DNA of 36,783 nucleotides, taken from NCBI GenBank assembly GCA_913009735.1, contig CAJVYU010000023.1:1-36783 (forward strand), in the 5' to 3' direction. The notes under the pieces were generated by a model that saw only the letters and a list, made by a program, of their open reading frames with translations, was not told where the DNA came from and ran no database searches. This DNA is from an uncultured Fidelibacterota bacterium. GTDB taxonomy: Bacteria > Fidelibacterota > Marinisomatia > Marinisomatales > TCS55. The position numbers and the translations under genes were made by a program. This document shows positions 5,963-12,312 of this stretch, piece after piece; the stretch's first letter is position 1, and each line of letters begins with the position of its first letter.

Positions 5963-6455
5963 TTGGCTTGTTTAAGAATTTATCACCAAAATTTTCCGTA
6001 TCAGGGGTAAAACTAAAATCAAAATCCCTGTTTAAATTACGGCCAAATCTTCGGCCTAAAGACAAAACGGCATTCCGGAAAGCATACGATTTTGCAGCCG
6101 GAACGTTTTTATGAAGTGCCTTTGAGCTTAATTCTTTGGTCTCTTTGCTTATTTCGATTGGCACGGCCCCGATTCCGGTTCTCGTAATCCATATTTTTGC
6201 AATAGGATGAAAAACCGAAACATCGAGCGAAACAATGATACTATTCAGTTCTATCGAATATTTCATGTTTTCCGTTTTCCATAATCCCATAAATAGGCTG
6301 TCAAGTGCCGATTCCAAAACGGAGATAGGTACATATTTTGCGCCCTGCGAAAATCTGTTAATCTTAACAACTTTCGGGTTAACCTGTTTGTTTAACTTTC
6401 TTGCAAAATCATCCAAAAACGGTTTATAATCCGATTCTTTAATAATGTTTTCCAT
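5955..6455 (-). CDS. Rad52/Erf-like single-strand annealing protein
   Basis: 166-aa protein with the general pattern of phage annealases: AKYVPISVLESALDSLF, then GLWKTENMKY, a Gly-rich strand (ITRTGIGAVPI), and a helix where residues PAAKSYAFRNAVLSLG lead to RRFGRNL. This order (Trp helix, hydrophobic beta strands, Ala-rich helix, LGxxFGxxL) fits Rad52/Rad22-type proteins. It would coat single strands and anneal them with help from the adjacent exonuclease. The exact subfamily is not certain. Its stop overlaps the exonuclease start by 8 nt. Confidence 0.75.
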   Translation of the reverse strand: MENIIKESDYKPFLDDFARKLNKQVNPKVVKINRFSQGAKYVPISVLESALDSLFMGLWKTENMKYSIELNSIIVSLDVSVFHPIAKIWITRTGIGAVPIEISKETKELSSKALHKNVPAAKSYAFRNAVLSLGRRFGRNLNRDFDFSFTPDTENFGDKFLNKPND

Positions 6456-6485
6456 TTCTCATTTTTTTTAAGGTTAATACAAAAA

Positions 6486-6587
6486 CTATTCAATTTTATC
6501 ACAATAATATTTCCAACTGTTTTTGTACTTAATTTTAACTCTTCTTAAAAGCCATAACGCTATTTTTATCATTATTTTGTTTTTCAT
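6486..6587 (-). CDS. Possible 33-aa peptide coupled to the XRE gene
   Basis: A short frame starts MKNKIMIKIALWLLRRVKIK and ends DKIE. Its ATG overlaps the TGA of the XRE regulator in an ATGA junction, the same arrangement used by many genes of this genome, which is the main reason to list it. The N-terminal half is hydrophobic and basic, the remainder aromatic and basic, so it could be an amphipathic membrane-associated peptide. No family is recognised. It could be a chance frame. Confidence 0.4.
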   Translation of the reverse strand: MKNKIMIKIALWLLRRVKIKYKNSWKYYCDKIE

Positions 6588-6901
6588 GGTTTTGTTTTTT
6601 TAGCTATCATATCGCAAAGTTCAAAATAATTCACCCCGATTTTATCGGATAGTTGTTCTAAAGATAGATCTATTCCAAATAAGAAGTTTAAATCTACATC
6701 AAGCAAATCGGCAATTTTCAAAGCCGTTTCGATATCCACCCGTTTTGCTTTACCGTTTTCATACGCCGAAAGTTTCACTTCCCGCGTTGATTGTTTTTCA
6801 TCCGGCCACAGGCGTTTGGCCAGCTCTCTTTGTGTCATGCGCTTGCCCGTCCGATCTTGATACGCCCGGCGAGCTTCTGAAATTCTAAGTCTTTTTATCA
6901 T
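6584..6901 (-). CDS. XRE-family helix-turn-helix regulator
   Basis: 105-aa protein with a Cro/C1-type DNA-binding domain: MTQRELAKRLW (helix 2), then STREVKLSAYENGKAKRVDIETALKIADLLDVDLNFLF. This is the usual XRE pattern, with a lengthened loop before the recognition helix. A C-terminal helix (LEQLSDKIGVNYFELCDMIA) may dimerise. It lies in the early operon, overlapping the coiled-coil gene upstream by an ATGA junction, and is not in a divergent switch region. It may therefore time early/late expression rather than maintain lysogeny. Confidence 0.8.
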   Translation of the reverse strand: MIKRLRISEARRAYQDRTGKRMTQRELAKRLWPDEKQSTREVKLSAYENGKAKRVDIETALKIADLLDVDLNFLFGIDLSLEQLSDKIGVNYFELCDMIAKKTKP

Positions 6902-7911
6902 TTTTTTATATAATTTATGATTTTATCAATCAATAAACCGGCATCTGCATATTTGTTTTGCATTTTAACCGATTTGAATTCATACTTTAATTTCAAATTT
7001 GTTAAATCTGAAACAAAATCTTTCATTTTTGCAGCATCCCCTTTTTGCATGTCAGCCTGTTTTAATGCTTCAATTTTAGCAACGCGGGTACGCTCTGCGG
7101 CTTCTTTTGCTTTTATTTCTGATACAAGTTTAACTCTTTCGGCTGCCGCTTTTTCGGCTGCTTTTCTGGCCGTTTCCTGTTCGACTTTTAACTTCTGTTC
7201 GACTTTTTCACGTTCTTTTCTGGCTTTGTCTTCGGCAATTTTACGCTCTTGCGCTGCCTTAGCTCTTTCGGCTGCAAGTTGTTTTTCTTTTGCTGCCGCT
7301 TCTTTCCGCAGACGTTCATTCTCTTTTCTGATACGTTCACGTTCTGCGGCTTCTGCTTTTTCTTTTGCGATGCGGTCGGCTTCGGCTTTCTTTTCGGCAG
7401 CTATTCTATCCTCATATTCACGTTTTTTTGTATGAAAATAAGCATCCCAAACATCTTCATCCATTTGCGATAAATTGCGTTCGGATGCATCTTCAACATA
7501 TTTCGATAATATTTCAACGCGGTCTGACTGCAATTTTTCAAGTCGTTTCTGTTCTTGGATTTCAAAATGATTCTCAATTTCTTTGAGTTTGTTTTCCTTA
7601 TCCGTAACAGCCCATTTTAGGATGTTTGCAACACCATCAATTGCTTTTCCGGCTCGCAAATATTCCTCTTTTTGTGCTTTTCTCAGTTTTTCTGTTTCAA
7701 TCCGCACCCTGCCAACATCAATCCGCAAACGTTTGGCCGCGGTGGTGATTTCAATATCAATACCTTTTTTAGATTTTTCGACAATACTCAAAAATTTTTC
7801 TTCAAAAGCTTCAAGCATTTCAACCATAGGCTCAAAAGTCGCTTTAATTTGTTCGGCTTTTGATTTTTCGATTGCCTGCAATTCAGGCGTTTTTAACATA
7901 ATGTTTTCCAT
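6898..7911 (-). CDS. Long Ala/Lys/Glu-rich coiled-coil protein (DUF1351-like)
   Basis: 337-aa protein built around a continuous helix of about 140 residues (roughly 165-300) made almost only of Ala, Glu, Lys and Arg. Less repetitive segments flank it: residues 1-160 are helical with conserved-looking DVGRVRIETEKLRK, and the C-terminal 45 residues include VSDLTNLKLKYEFKSV. Layout and position beside recombination genes resemble the DUF1351 proteins common in Bacteroidota and Firmicutes phages. The function is unknown. Either Met1 or Met5 could start the protein. Bases 7938-7945 upstream hold a TAnnTTTG-like promoter box. Confidence 0.7.
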   Translation of the reverse strand: MENIMLKTPELQAIEKSKAEQIKATFEPMVEMLEAFEEKFLSIVEKSKKGIDIEITTAAKRLRIDVGRVRIETEKLRKAQKEEYLRAGKAIDGVANILKWAVTDKENKLKEIENHFEIQEQKRLEKLQSDRVEILSKYVEDASERNLSQMDEDVWDAYFHTKKREYEDRIAAEKKAEADRIAKEKAEAAERERIRKENERLRKEAAAKEKQLAAERAKAAQERKIAEDKARKEREKVEQKLKVEQETARKAAEKAAAERVKLVSEIKAKEAAERTRVAKIEALKQADMQKGDAAKMKDFVSDLTNLKLKYEFKSVKMQNKYADAGLLIDKIINYIKK

Positions 7912-7937
7912 TTTTTTAAGATTTAATTAATAAAGTA

Positions 7938-7945
7938 CAAAGTTA
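7938..7945 (-). promoter_or_regulatory. Weak promoter candidate (TAACTTTG)
   Basis: The minus strand reads TAACTTTG, matching TAnnTTTG, 27 nt before the start of the coiled-coil gene and in the only gap (7912-7995) of this part of the early region. TTTG boxes lie 15 and 22 nt upstream rather than the ideal 19, so the match is imperfect. Confidence 0.35.
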
Positions 7946-7995
7946 AGTAAAATTATTATACAAATTACAAATTAATAGTTAGATTGTTTATTATT

Positions 7996-8202
7996 TTACC
8001 TTGCATCAAATATCTTTTGCAATTTATCTGCATAGTCCAAAATGGTTCTTGATATTAAATCTGATTCATCGGAATAACCAATTTCATTAGCAAATTCAAT
8101 AATAGCTTTTTCAAAGTCTATCTTTTTTTGACGTTTAATGGCTTCTTCTTTATTTTTTAATATCTCGCCATTTGTTAATTCATACGCATTTATTGTTTTC
8201 AT
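7996..8202 (-). CDS. Hypothetical protein, 68 aa
   Basis: Small helical protein, family not recognised. It begins MKTINAYELTNGEILKNKEEA, a pattern of a short beta start followed by helices. It has an acidic middle (IGYSDESDL) and a helical C-terminus (LDYADKLQKIF). It sits between the zinc-ribbon-like gene and the coiled-coil gene in the early operon, with 27 nt before it and 84 nt after it. No function can be inferred. Confidence 0.7.
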   Translation of the reverse strand: MKTINAYELTNGEILKNKEEAIKRQKKIDFEKAIIEFANEIGYSDESDLISRTILDYADKLQKIFDAR

Positions 8203-8229
8203 TATTTAAGTTTTTAGTTAAAATCTTAA

Positions 8230-8691
8230 TTAACGGTCATCGTGTTTTAAATCCGGATCGGGTTTGTTGTCTTCAACATCCTCATAATTACAACAAGGAT
8301 TTGAACACGTATTCTTTTCATAAAAAACTTTACATACTTCGCCCGTTTCGGGTTCTAACTCATATTCGCCTTCTACGTCTATTATCGACCCACATTGCGG
8401 GCATTGATTTGATTTTCCCCACACTATTAATCCGGAGAAAAGCATTTCGAACTTATAACCAGGGCGATAATATCCGGATTTTTCAGCAGTTTCTTTCAGC
8501 GTAAATCCTTTTTCGTGAAAAAGATACTGAAGTCTTTCGCCGCATTCCTCCTCAATATCGGATAGAACATCGGCTTTTACGAGCCGGTAACAGATATTTT
8601 CCGCTAAATCGGGAGCCGGGATATTGAACATAGCGGCCAGTTGTTGTAATTTTCTGTTATTTTTTATTGTTATGTTTTTCATGTTTTTCAT
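8230..8691 (-). CDS. Hypothetical protein with zinc-ribbon-like Cys pairs
   Basis: Protein of 150 or 153 aa depending on use of the ATG at 8691 or 8682, which encode a repeated MKN. Residues 10-75 are helical. The C-terminal part contains CPQCGS and, about 30 residues later, CSNPCC, which could form a treble-clef or zinc-ribbon site. The C-terminus is acidic (EDVEDNKPDPD). It may bind nucleic acid or a host protein, but no family is recognised. It overlaps the 50-aa membrane ORF at its start. Confidence 0.7.
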   Translation of the reverse strand: MKNMKNITIKNNRKLQQLAAMFNIPAPDLAENICYRLVKADVLSDIEEECGERLQYLFHEKGFTLKETAEKSGYYRPGYKFEMLFSGLIVWGKSNQCPQCGSIIDVEGEYELEPETGEVCKVFYEKNTCSNPCCNYEDVEDNKPDPDLKHDDR

Positions 8692-8809
8692 GTTTAATAT
8701 CCTTACTATATATACCGATTACAATTCCGAGGGCTATTCCGAAATTAATGCCCATACCAAGTATTAACAAAGCCGAAATTACGCTAACTTGTCCTGTAAA
8801 TAAATTCAT
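8657..8809 (-). CDS. Small single-span membrane protein, 50 aa
   Basis: Short frame starting MNLFTGQVSVISALLILGMG, followed by a further hydrophobic stretch to about residue 34 and a His/Lys/Glu-rich tail (KHEKHEKHNNKK). It is predicted to be one long or two short membrane spans with a charged cytoplasmic tail. Its ATG overlaps the TGA of the preceding gene (ATGA), and it overlaps the following gene by 35 nt. The junction and the clear membrane profile argue that it is real. Confidence 0.6.
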   Translation of the reverse strand: MNLFTGQVSVISALLILGMGINFGIALGIVIGIYSKDIKHEKHEKHNNKK

Positions 8810-9015
8810 GTCGTTTCGATTATATGGTTTTCAAAAATAGTCAAACTCCCTGAATGAACCACCCGGCTTTGAAGTGTACCGAACAGTTGTTCAGTTAGTT
8901 CTGTAACCACCGACCCGGTTTCTTTTGCAAATTTAGCAGCCAAAACCTTGGCTTCGTTGTCGTTTCGTGCGTAGATCGGTTTTATGAATGTTGTATAATA
9001 TCTTCGTTCTTTCAT
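8806..9015 (-). CDS. Hypothetical protein, 69 aa
   Basis: Small soluble protein of unknown family. The pattern RRYYTTFIKPIYARNDNEAK followed by a helix (VLAAKFAKETG) and a beta-rich end (SGSLTIFENHIIET) suggests a beta-alpha-beta fold. It is joined by ATGA overlaps to membrane proteins on both sides, so the three small genes at 8657-9197 are probably translated together. A link to the membrane is inferred only from that arrangement. Confidence 0.7.
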   Translation of the reverse strand: MKERRYYTTFIKPIYARNDNEAKVLAAKFAKETGSVVTELTEQLFGTLQSRVVHSGSLTIFENHIIETT

Positions 9016-9197
9016 TTTCGCAGTTCTTTAACAATGTCCACCACCGAAAACGTAAAAATACCGGCAAAAGCCAGGCTGATGATAAACAGACCGGTTTCAT
9101 ATCTGAAGGCAGCAATTAGGGTACTCGTTCCCAAATAGGCCGAGGCAATAATAGCTATTACAAGGCCGGCAATTTTTGATAAGTCTTTATTTTTCAT
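9012..9197 (-). CDS. Small membrane protein with two spans, 61 aa
   Basis: Two hydrophobic segments are visible, about residues 8-30 (IAGLVIAIIASAYLGTSTLI) and 34-54 (TGLFIISLAFAGIFTFSVVD). Charged ends (MKNKDLSK and VKELRK) fit a small inner-membrane hairpin. It lies in the early module rather than beside the lysis genes, so superinfection exclusion or an anti-host role is as plausible as a holin role. There is no recognised family. It overlaps the next gene by ATGA. Confidence 0.7.
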   Translation of the reverse strand: MKNKDLSKIAGLVIAIIASAYLGTSTLIAAFRYETGLFIISLAFAGIFTFSVVDIVKELRK

Positions 9198-9237
9198 AAT
9201 TCTGTTTTTAAATTATTAACTTTTTTTCACCCCAAAA

Positions 9238-9259
9238 CCCCGCAACTTTCGAGGCGGGG
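9238..9259 (-). terminator. GC-rich hairpin between early genes
   Basis: CCCCGC (9238-9243) pairs with GCGGGG (9254-9259) across a 10-nt loop. On the minus strand it is followed by TTTT and then GGGGTG, an imperfect U-tract. It lies between the 78-aa gene and the two-span membrane protein and may be a leaky terminator or a messenger-stabilising hairpin. Confidence 0.45.
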
Positions 9260-9281
9260 CGGAGGGATGAAGGGTGTATTT

Positions 9282-9518
9282 TTAAAGGTTCAAATAATCA
9301 TAAACTGCATTTACAAAGTCGGCTTTATGTTCAGCTTCTCCGATCACAGTGTTTTTAGTTTCACCGTTAACGATTTTTGCAACGATGAGCGTTGTATCCC
9401 ACATTGTTTCAAAATACATTCCGCAAATATCTGCTTTGAATATATAAGAAGGGGCGAATCCCTTCCCTTTAATGCTTTTAGTGTTTCTTTTAATTTCTGC
9501 TTTTGTTACGTTTTTCAT
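9282..9518 (-). CDS. Hypothetical protein, 78 aa
   Basis: Small protein of unknown family. A basic N-terminus (KNVTKAEIKRNTKSIKGKGF) is followed by an alternating strand region (YIFKADICGMYFETMWDTTL, then VAKIVNGETKN) and a C-terminal helix (KADFVNAVYDYLNL). This looks like a compact beta-sheet with one helix. It is the second gene behind the 9.8-kb promoter and is followed by a GC-rich hairpin, so it may be among the most abundant early products. Confidence 0.7.
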   Translation of the reverse strand: MKNVTKAEIKRNTKSIKGKGFAPSYIFKADICGMYFETMWDTTLIVAKIVNGETKNTVIGEAEHKADFVNAVYDYLNL

Positions 9519-9529
9519 GGTTTTTTATT

Positions 9530-9760
9530 TTATTGTATAGAAAAATCTTTGTTTGCTACTTCAATGTCCTGCTCTAATAATTGATTAATGATAATTTCTT
9601 TTGAAGGTTCTCTTTTTGCCCAGTTGGCTTTTCCAACCTCGATAGTCATTCTGACCATGTTATTTTTAACTCCGATGGGGCTGCTTGCATCATAAATAGA
9701 AAGGTTTACTGATTTTCTGTCTCCGCACCAAGACGCTTCTGTTATTTTTTTTGTTTTCAT
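9530..9760 (-). CDS. Hypothetical early protein, 76 aa
   Basis: First gene behind the promoter at 9789-9819. The frame is open from 9802, but that ATG lies inside the promoter, and the next (9784) would be at the transcription start. The ATG at 9760 (MKTKKITEASWCGDRKSVNL) gives a leader of about 22 nt and is preferred. Its beta-rich middle (VRMTIEVGKANWAKREPS) and helical end do not match any family I know. Its position as the first early gene suggests a host takeover role, which is inference. Confidence 0.65.
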   Translation of the reverse strand: MKTKKITEASWCGDRKSVNLSIYDASSPIGVKNNMVRMTIEVGKANWAKREPSKEIIINQLLEQDIEVANKDFSIQ

Positions 9761-9788
9761 GATTATATCTTTTTTCGTTTGCATAGGA

Positions 9789-9819
9789 CAAATATACAAC
9801 AAAAAAAACGAAAAGTCAA
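9789..9819 (-). promoter_or_regulatory. Strong early promoter candidate (TTGAC-N18-TATATTTG)
   Basis: On the minus strand TTGAC (9815-9819) and TATATTTG (9789-9796) are separated by 18 nt, combining a classical -35 with the Bacteroidota TAnnTTTG -7 box. Start of transcription is expected near 9782. A perfect palindrome TTTTATATAAAA (9824-9835) lies just upstream and could be an operator. The site separates the lysis module from the early genes. Confidence 0.75.
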
Positions 9820-9898
9820 GCGTTTTTATATAAAACTTTACAAAAATGCTTAGTTTATAATCATTCTAATTAATACGGAGATAAGAAATATAGCGGGA

Positions 9899-10321
9899 TT
9901 AAAAAGCGTTATTAATGTGAATAAATCCTTTTTCGGGTGCTATTGCAAGTAAATCATAAAGTGATGCTCTGCTCTTTGTTACATCTAATTTGCCGTCATG
10001 GTCAATATCTTTTAGAGAAAGTCCCGGGGCGATGCATCCTTTTAATTGTCGTACAAAATTAGCAGGATGGATTAAAATATTTGTTCGCCCCGGCACATGA
10101 AGGAGCCTAAAAACCGCTGTGTTAAAAGAAGGCGAAAACCATTTTTCATAAGCATAAACGCCCACCGGGATACAGCTTATATCTGTTTTATTGTTTCGCC
10201 ATGGCAGTTCTAAAGTTTGCAAAGACAGACTGTCCCGGCCTATTGCAATACGCAAAAAACCCAACGTCTCTTTTCCGGTATCTTTTAACCGGGATAAGTA
10301 AATATCTTCCCATGGTGCCAT
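9899..10321 (-). CDS. DUF5675 family protein, probable lysis-module protein
   Basis: 140-aa protein with the DUF5675 pattern: an N-terminal strand pair, TLELPWRNN, CIPVGVYAYEKW, an FRLLHVPGRTNILIHPANF segment with a conserved-looking His, and GCIAPGLSL. DUF5675 proteins are common in Bacteroidota phages next to holins and are often considered lysins, but their enzymatic activity is not established to my knowledge. The conserved HxxN and GCI region resembles a catalytic groove. It is the last gene of the late operon, following two small membrane proteins, which supports a lysis role. Confidence 0.8.
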   Translation of the reverse strand: MAPWEDIYLSRLKDTGKETLGFLRIAIGRDSLSLQTLELPWRNNKTDISCIPVGVYAYEKWFSPSFNTAVFRLLHVPGRTNILIHPANFVRQLKGCIAPGLSLKDIDHDGKLDVTKSRASLYDLLAIAPEKGFIHINNAF

Positions 10322-10322
10322 T

Positions 10323-10610
10323 TCAATTCAATTTTAATAGAATAGTTTTAATATCCTTTTGCGTTTCATTTTGAGATTGTTTTATATCTTTAATATCCGA
10401 CCTGATAAGTTTAACATCCTCAGTATGAAAACGTCTTGTTTGTGTAATCCGGTTATTCAGCGTTAAATTTGTTTCGTTCTGCTGCTTGAATTTCTGCTCC
10501 ATAATAATTTGGCTTCTGTACATCCCGAAAAGTCCTAAAATTGAGGCAATTATAAGCGCACCGGCAATACTTGCAAACCATTTTATAAATCTGTTCTCGA
10601 CTTGACTCAT
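10323..10610 (-). CDS. Membrane-anchored coiled-coil protein, possible holin or spanin-like
   Basis: 95-aa protein with one membrane span (about residues 12-30, SIAGALIIASILGLFGMY) and a long polar helix (residues 35-90) with heptad-like Ile, Leu and Val spacing. This resembles haemolysin XhlA-type or other lysis-associated anchor proteins. It lies directly upstream of the DUF5675 gene with a one-base gap. The exact role, holin partner or spanin-like, cannot be decided from sequence. Confidence 0.65.
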   Translation of the reverse strand: MSQVENRFIKWFASIAGALIIASILGLFGMYRSQIIMEQKFKQQNETNLTLNNRITQTRRFHTEDVKLIRSDIKDIKQSQNETQKDIKTILLKLN

Positions 10611-10617
10611 AACTTTG

Positions 10618-10974
10618 CTATTTTTTACTTGCGAAAAACCTCTGAATTAGTTTCCCGAGCTCCTCCATGAAAGTTTCATAAACCTGAATTTCTTCTTTGG
10701 TACCGTCGATCCACGGGGTATCAATTATCCCGGCTAAGAAATCAGCCATTTCTTTTTCCGCCAACTCCCAGTTACCGTTTTCAATAGCGGTAAGCATATT
10801 GTCAATTAAGGCATTCAGGTTGTCAGGAATTTCACCACCGAATTTGTTATTTAAGATGTTCAGAATAATTCTGTAAACAGTGCCGTCAACGGCTTCGAGA
10901 AATCCATGAAAAGTCGTCAGATCGTCCAGAAACTTCGCAAGGTCTTTGATTGTTTTGTTACTTAATTTTGCCAT
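10618..10974 (-). CDS. Hypothetical helical protein in lysis module, 118 aa
   Basis: Helical soluble protein: IKDLAKFLDDLTTFHGFL, YRIILNILNNKFGG, LNALIDNMLTAIENG, NWELAEKEMADFLAG and a C-terminal basic helix ending FFASKK. No signal peptide or membrane span is seen and no family is recognised. It lies between a probable holin and the coiled-coil membrane protein, so a lysis or late assembly role is possible from context. Confidence 0.75.
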   Translation of the reverse strand: MAKLSNKTIKDLAKFLDDLTTFHGFLEAVDGTVYRIILNILNNKFGGEIPDNLNALIDNMLTAIENGNWELAEKEMADFLAGIIDTPWIDGTKEEIQVYETFMEELGKLIQRFFASKK

Positions 10975-11009
10975 GATATTAATTTTTAAATTATTTGTAA
11001 ATGTACTAA

Positions 11010-11222
11010 TTATTTTTCATTCTTCGTTGTCAGGTGTGCCGTTGCCGAACCACCTATTAATGCAGAGCCTACAATTTCACATATCGACCGTATCCACTCC
11101 GGAATTACCGGGATTTTTGAAACTATTAAAGCTATTACCCCGATAGCGCCTGACCAATTTCTCACCTTTCTGAAAAATGGTGAGGTTGTCTTGTTTGATA
11201 ATCTTTCTTTTGTTGTTGTCAT
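11010..11222 (-). CDS. Probable holin, 70 aa
   Basis: Short protein with a basic N-terminus (residues 1-24), a hydrophobic segment (GAIGVIALIVSKIPVIPEWI) and a second (SICEIVGSALIGGSATAHL), ending with TTKNEK. Two spans, short length and position upstream of the DUF5675 protein fit a small class II holin as found in Bacteroidota phages. Pro residues in the loop between the spans fit a hairpin. Confidence is moderate because holins share little sequence. Confidence 0.65.
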   Translation of the reverse strand: MTTTKERLSNKTTSPFFRKVRNWSGAIGVIALIVSKIPVIPEWIRSICEIVGSALIGGSATAHLTTKNEK

Positions 11223-11226
11223 AATC

Positions 11227-12312
11227 TTAATTTGTTGCTATACCAATCCATTGTAGTGTTAACGCTTGTGCGTATATTTCAACCCATGTTATCCCATAAT
11301 CTTTAGAAACCCAAATACTTCCTCCAACAGCGGCTTTGTACATGAAAGACCCGTTATACCCAGATGCTACACGCCAATCCCCATCTGGGCCGGTGGATAC
11401 CCAGCCAGTAAACGAAGTATACCACGATGTACCATTCGCATCACCAGCTATTCTATAAGTACCACTATTGTCTCCTGATAATGATGCCCAGTGATGTAGT
11501 ACATTTTCTTCAATGGCCCATGTAGCCCCTCCATCTGTAGATATATATATATACCCCCCATCTGTAGCATTTGCAGCTGCCGTATAACTTGCCCCATTTT
11601 TGCTTACAAAAACAGCACCATACGATGTACTCAATGCCGGAGATAGTAACGTCCATGTAATCCCATAATCAGTCGAAATCCAAACATATCCTCCATCTAC
11701 TCCTGCAACCTGATATTTTCCTGTGGGACTAACATCTATTGACTTCCAATCCTTGGATACTCCTTCTTGTGTCCAATCTAATCCGTAATTCGAACTTACA
11801 TAAATATACCCACCCCACACAACAGCGGTTTGATATTTCCCATCTGAACTTAATGATATAGCCGCCCAATATTTTGATAAAGCTCTTTGTGACCACGTTA
11901 CCCCAAAATCATTAGAAGCGTAAATATACCCATCATATACAACAGCAGTTTGATACATGCCTGATGAATCCATGTCCACTCCCCTCCAATACTGACTTGT
12001 GGCTTCCTGCGACCACGTAGCGCCATAATCATTAGAACGGAAAATAACCCCTCCATATACGACCGCTGTCACCCATTTTCCCGAAGGATATTGAGGCATT
12101 GTATAATTCCTAAAATTAGATAATCTGTCTTTTGCACCCTTATAAACAGGGTCAAAATAATTATCTATTGAGTTTGTAAAACATTGTGTTAAAGAATTTC
12201 CCCCTACAACAGCCGTAACATCTGTAAGATGAAACGTATTCGTATTCGGCACACTTTGCCCGTAAACAATTCCGCTTAAAAATAACAGTAATATGATAAG
12301 TTTATTTTTCAT
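11227..12312 (-). CDS. Exported Asp-box beta-propeller protein
   Basis: 361-aa protein with a signal peptide (MKNKLIILLLFLSGIVYG, next residue Gln). After a linker ending LSNFRNY, a pattern often seen in Bacteroidota phage proteins, it has at least six Asp-box turns (SNDYGATW, SNDFGVTW, SSNYGLDW, STDYGITW, STDGGATW, SKDYGITW) about 36-40 residues apart. Asp-box repeats form BNR-type beta-propellers, known in sialidases and carbohydrate-binding proteins. In a phage tail locus this suggests glycan binding at the host surface. Sialidase catalytic residues were not identified, so binding is more likely than cleavage. It overlaps the upstream fibre gene by 11 nt. Confidence 0.8.
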   Translation of the reverse strand: MKNKLIILLLFLSGIVYGQSVPNTNTFHLTDVTAVVGGNSLTQCFTNSIDNYFDPVYKGAKDRLSNFRNYTMPQYPSGKWVTAVVYGGVIFRSNDYGATWSQEATSQYWRGVDMDSSGMYQTAVVYDGYIYASNDFGVTWSQRALSKYWAAISLSSDGKYQTAVVWGGYIYVSSNYGLDWTQEGVSKDWKSIDVSPTGKYQVAGVDGGYVWISTDYGITWTLLSPALSTSYGAVFVSKNGASYTAAANATDGGYIYISTDGGATWAIEENVLHHWASLSGDNSGTYRIAGDANGTSWYTSFTGWVSTGPDGDWRVASGYNGSFMYKAAVGGSIWVSKDYGITWVEIYAQALTLQWIGIATN

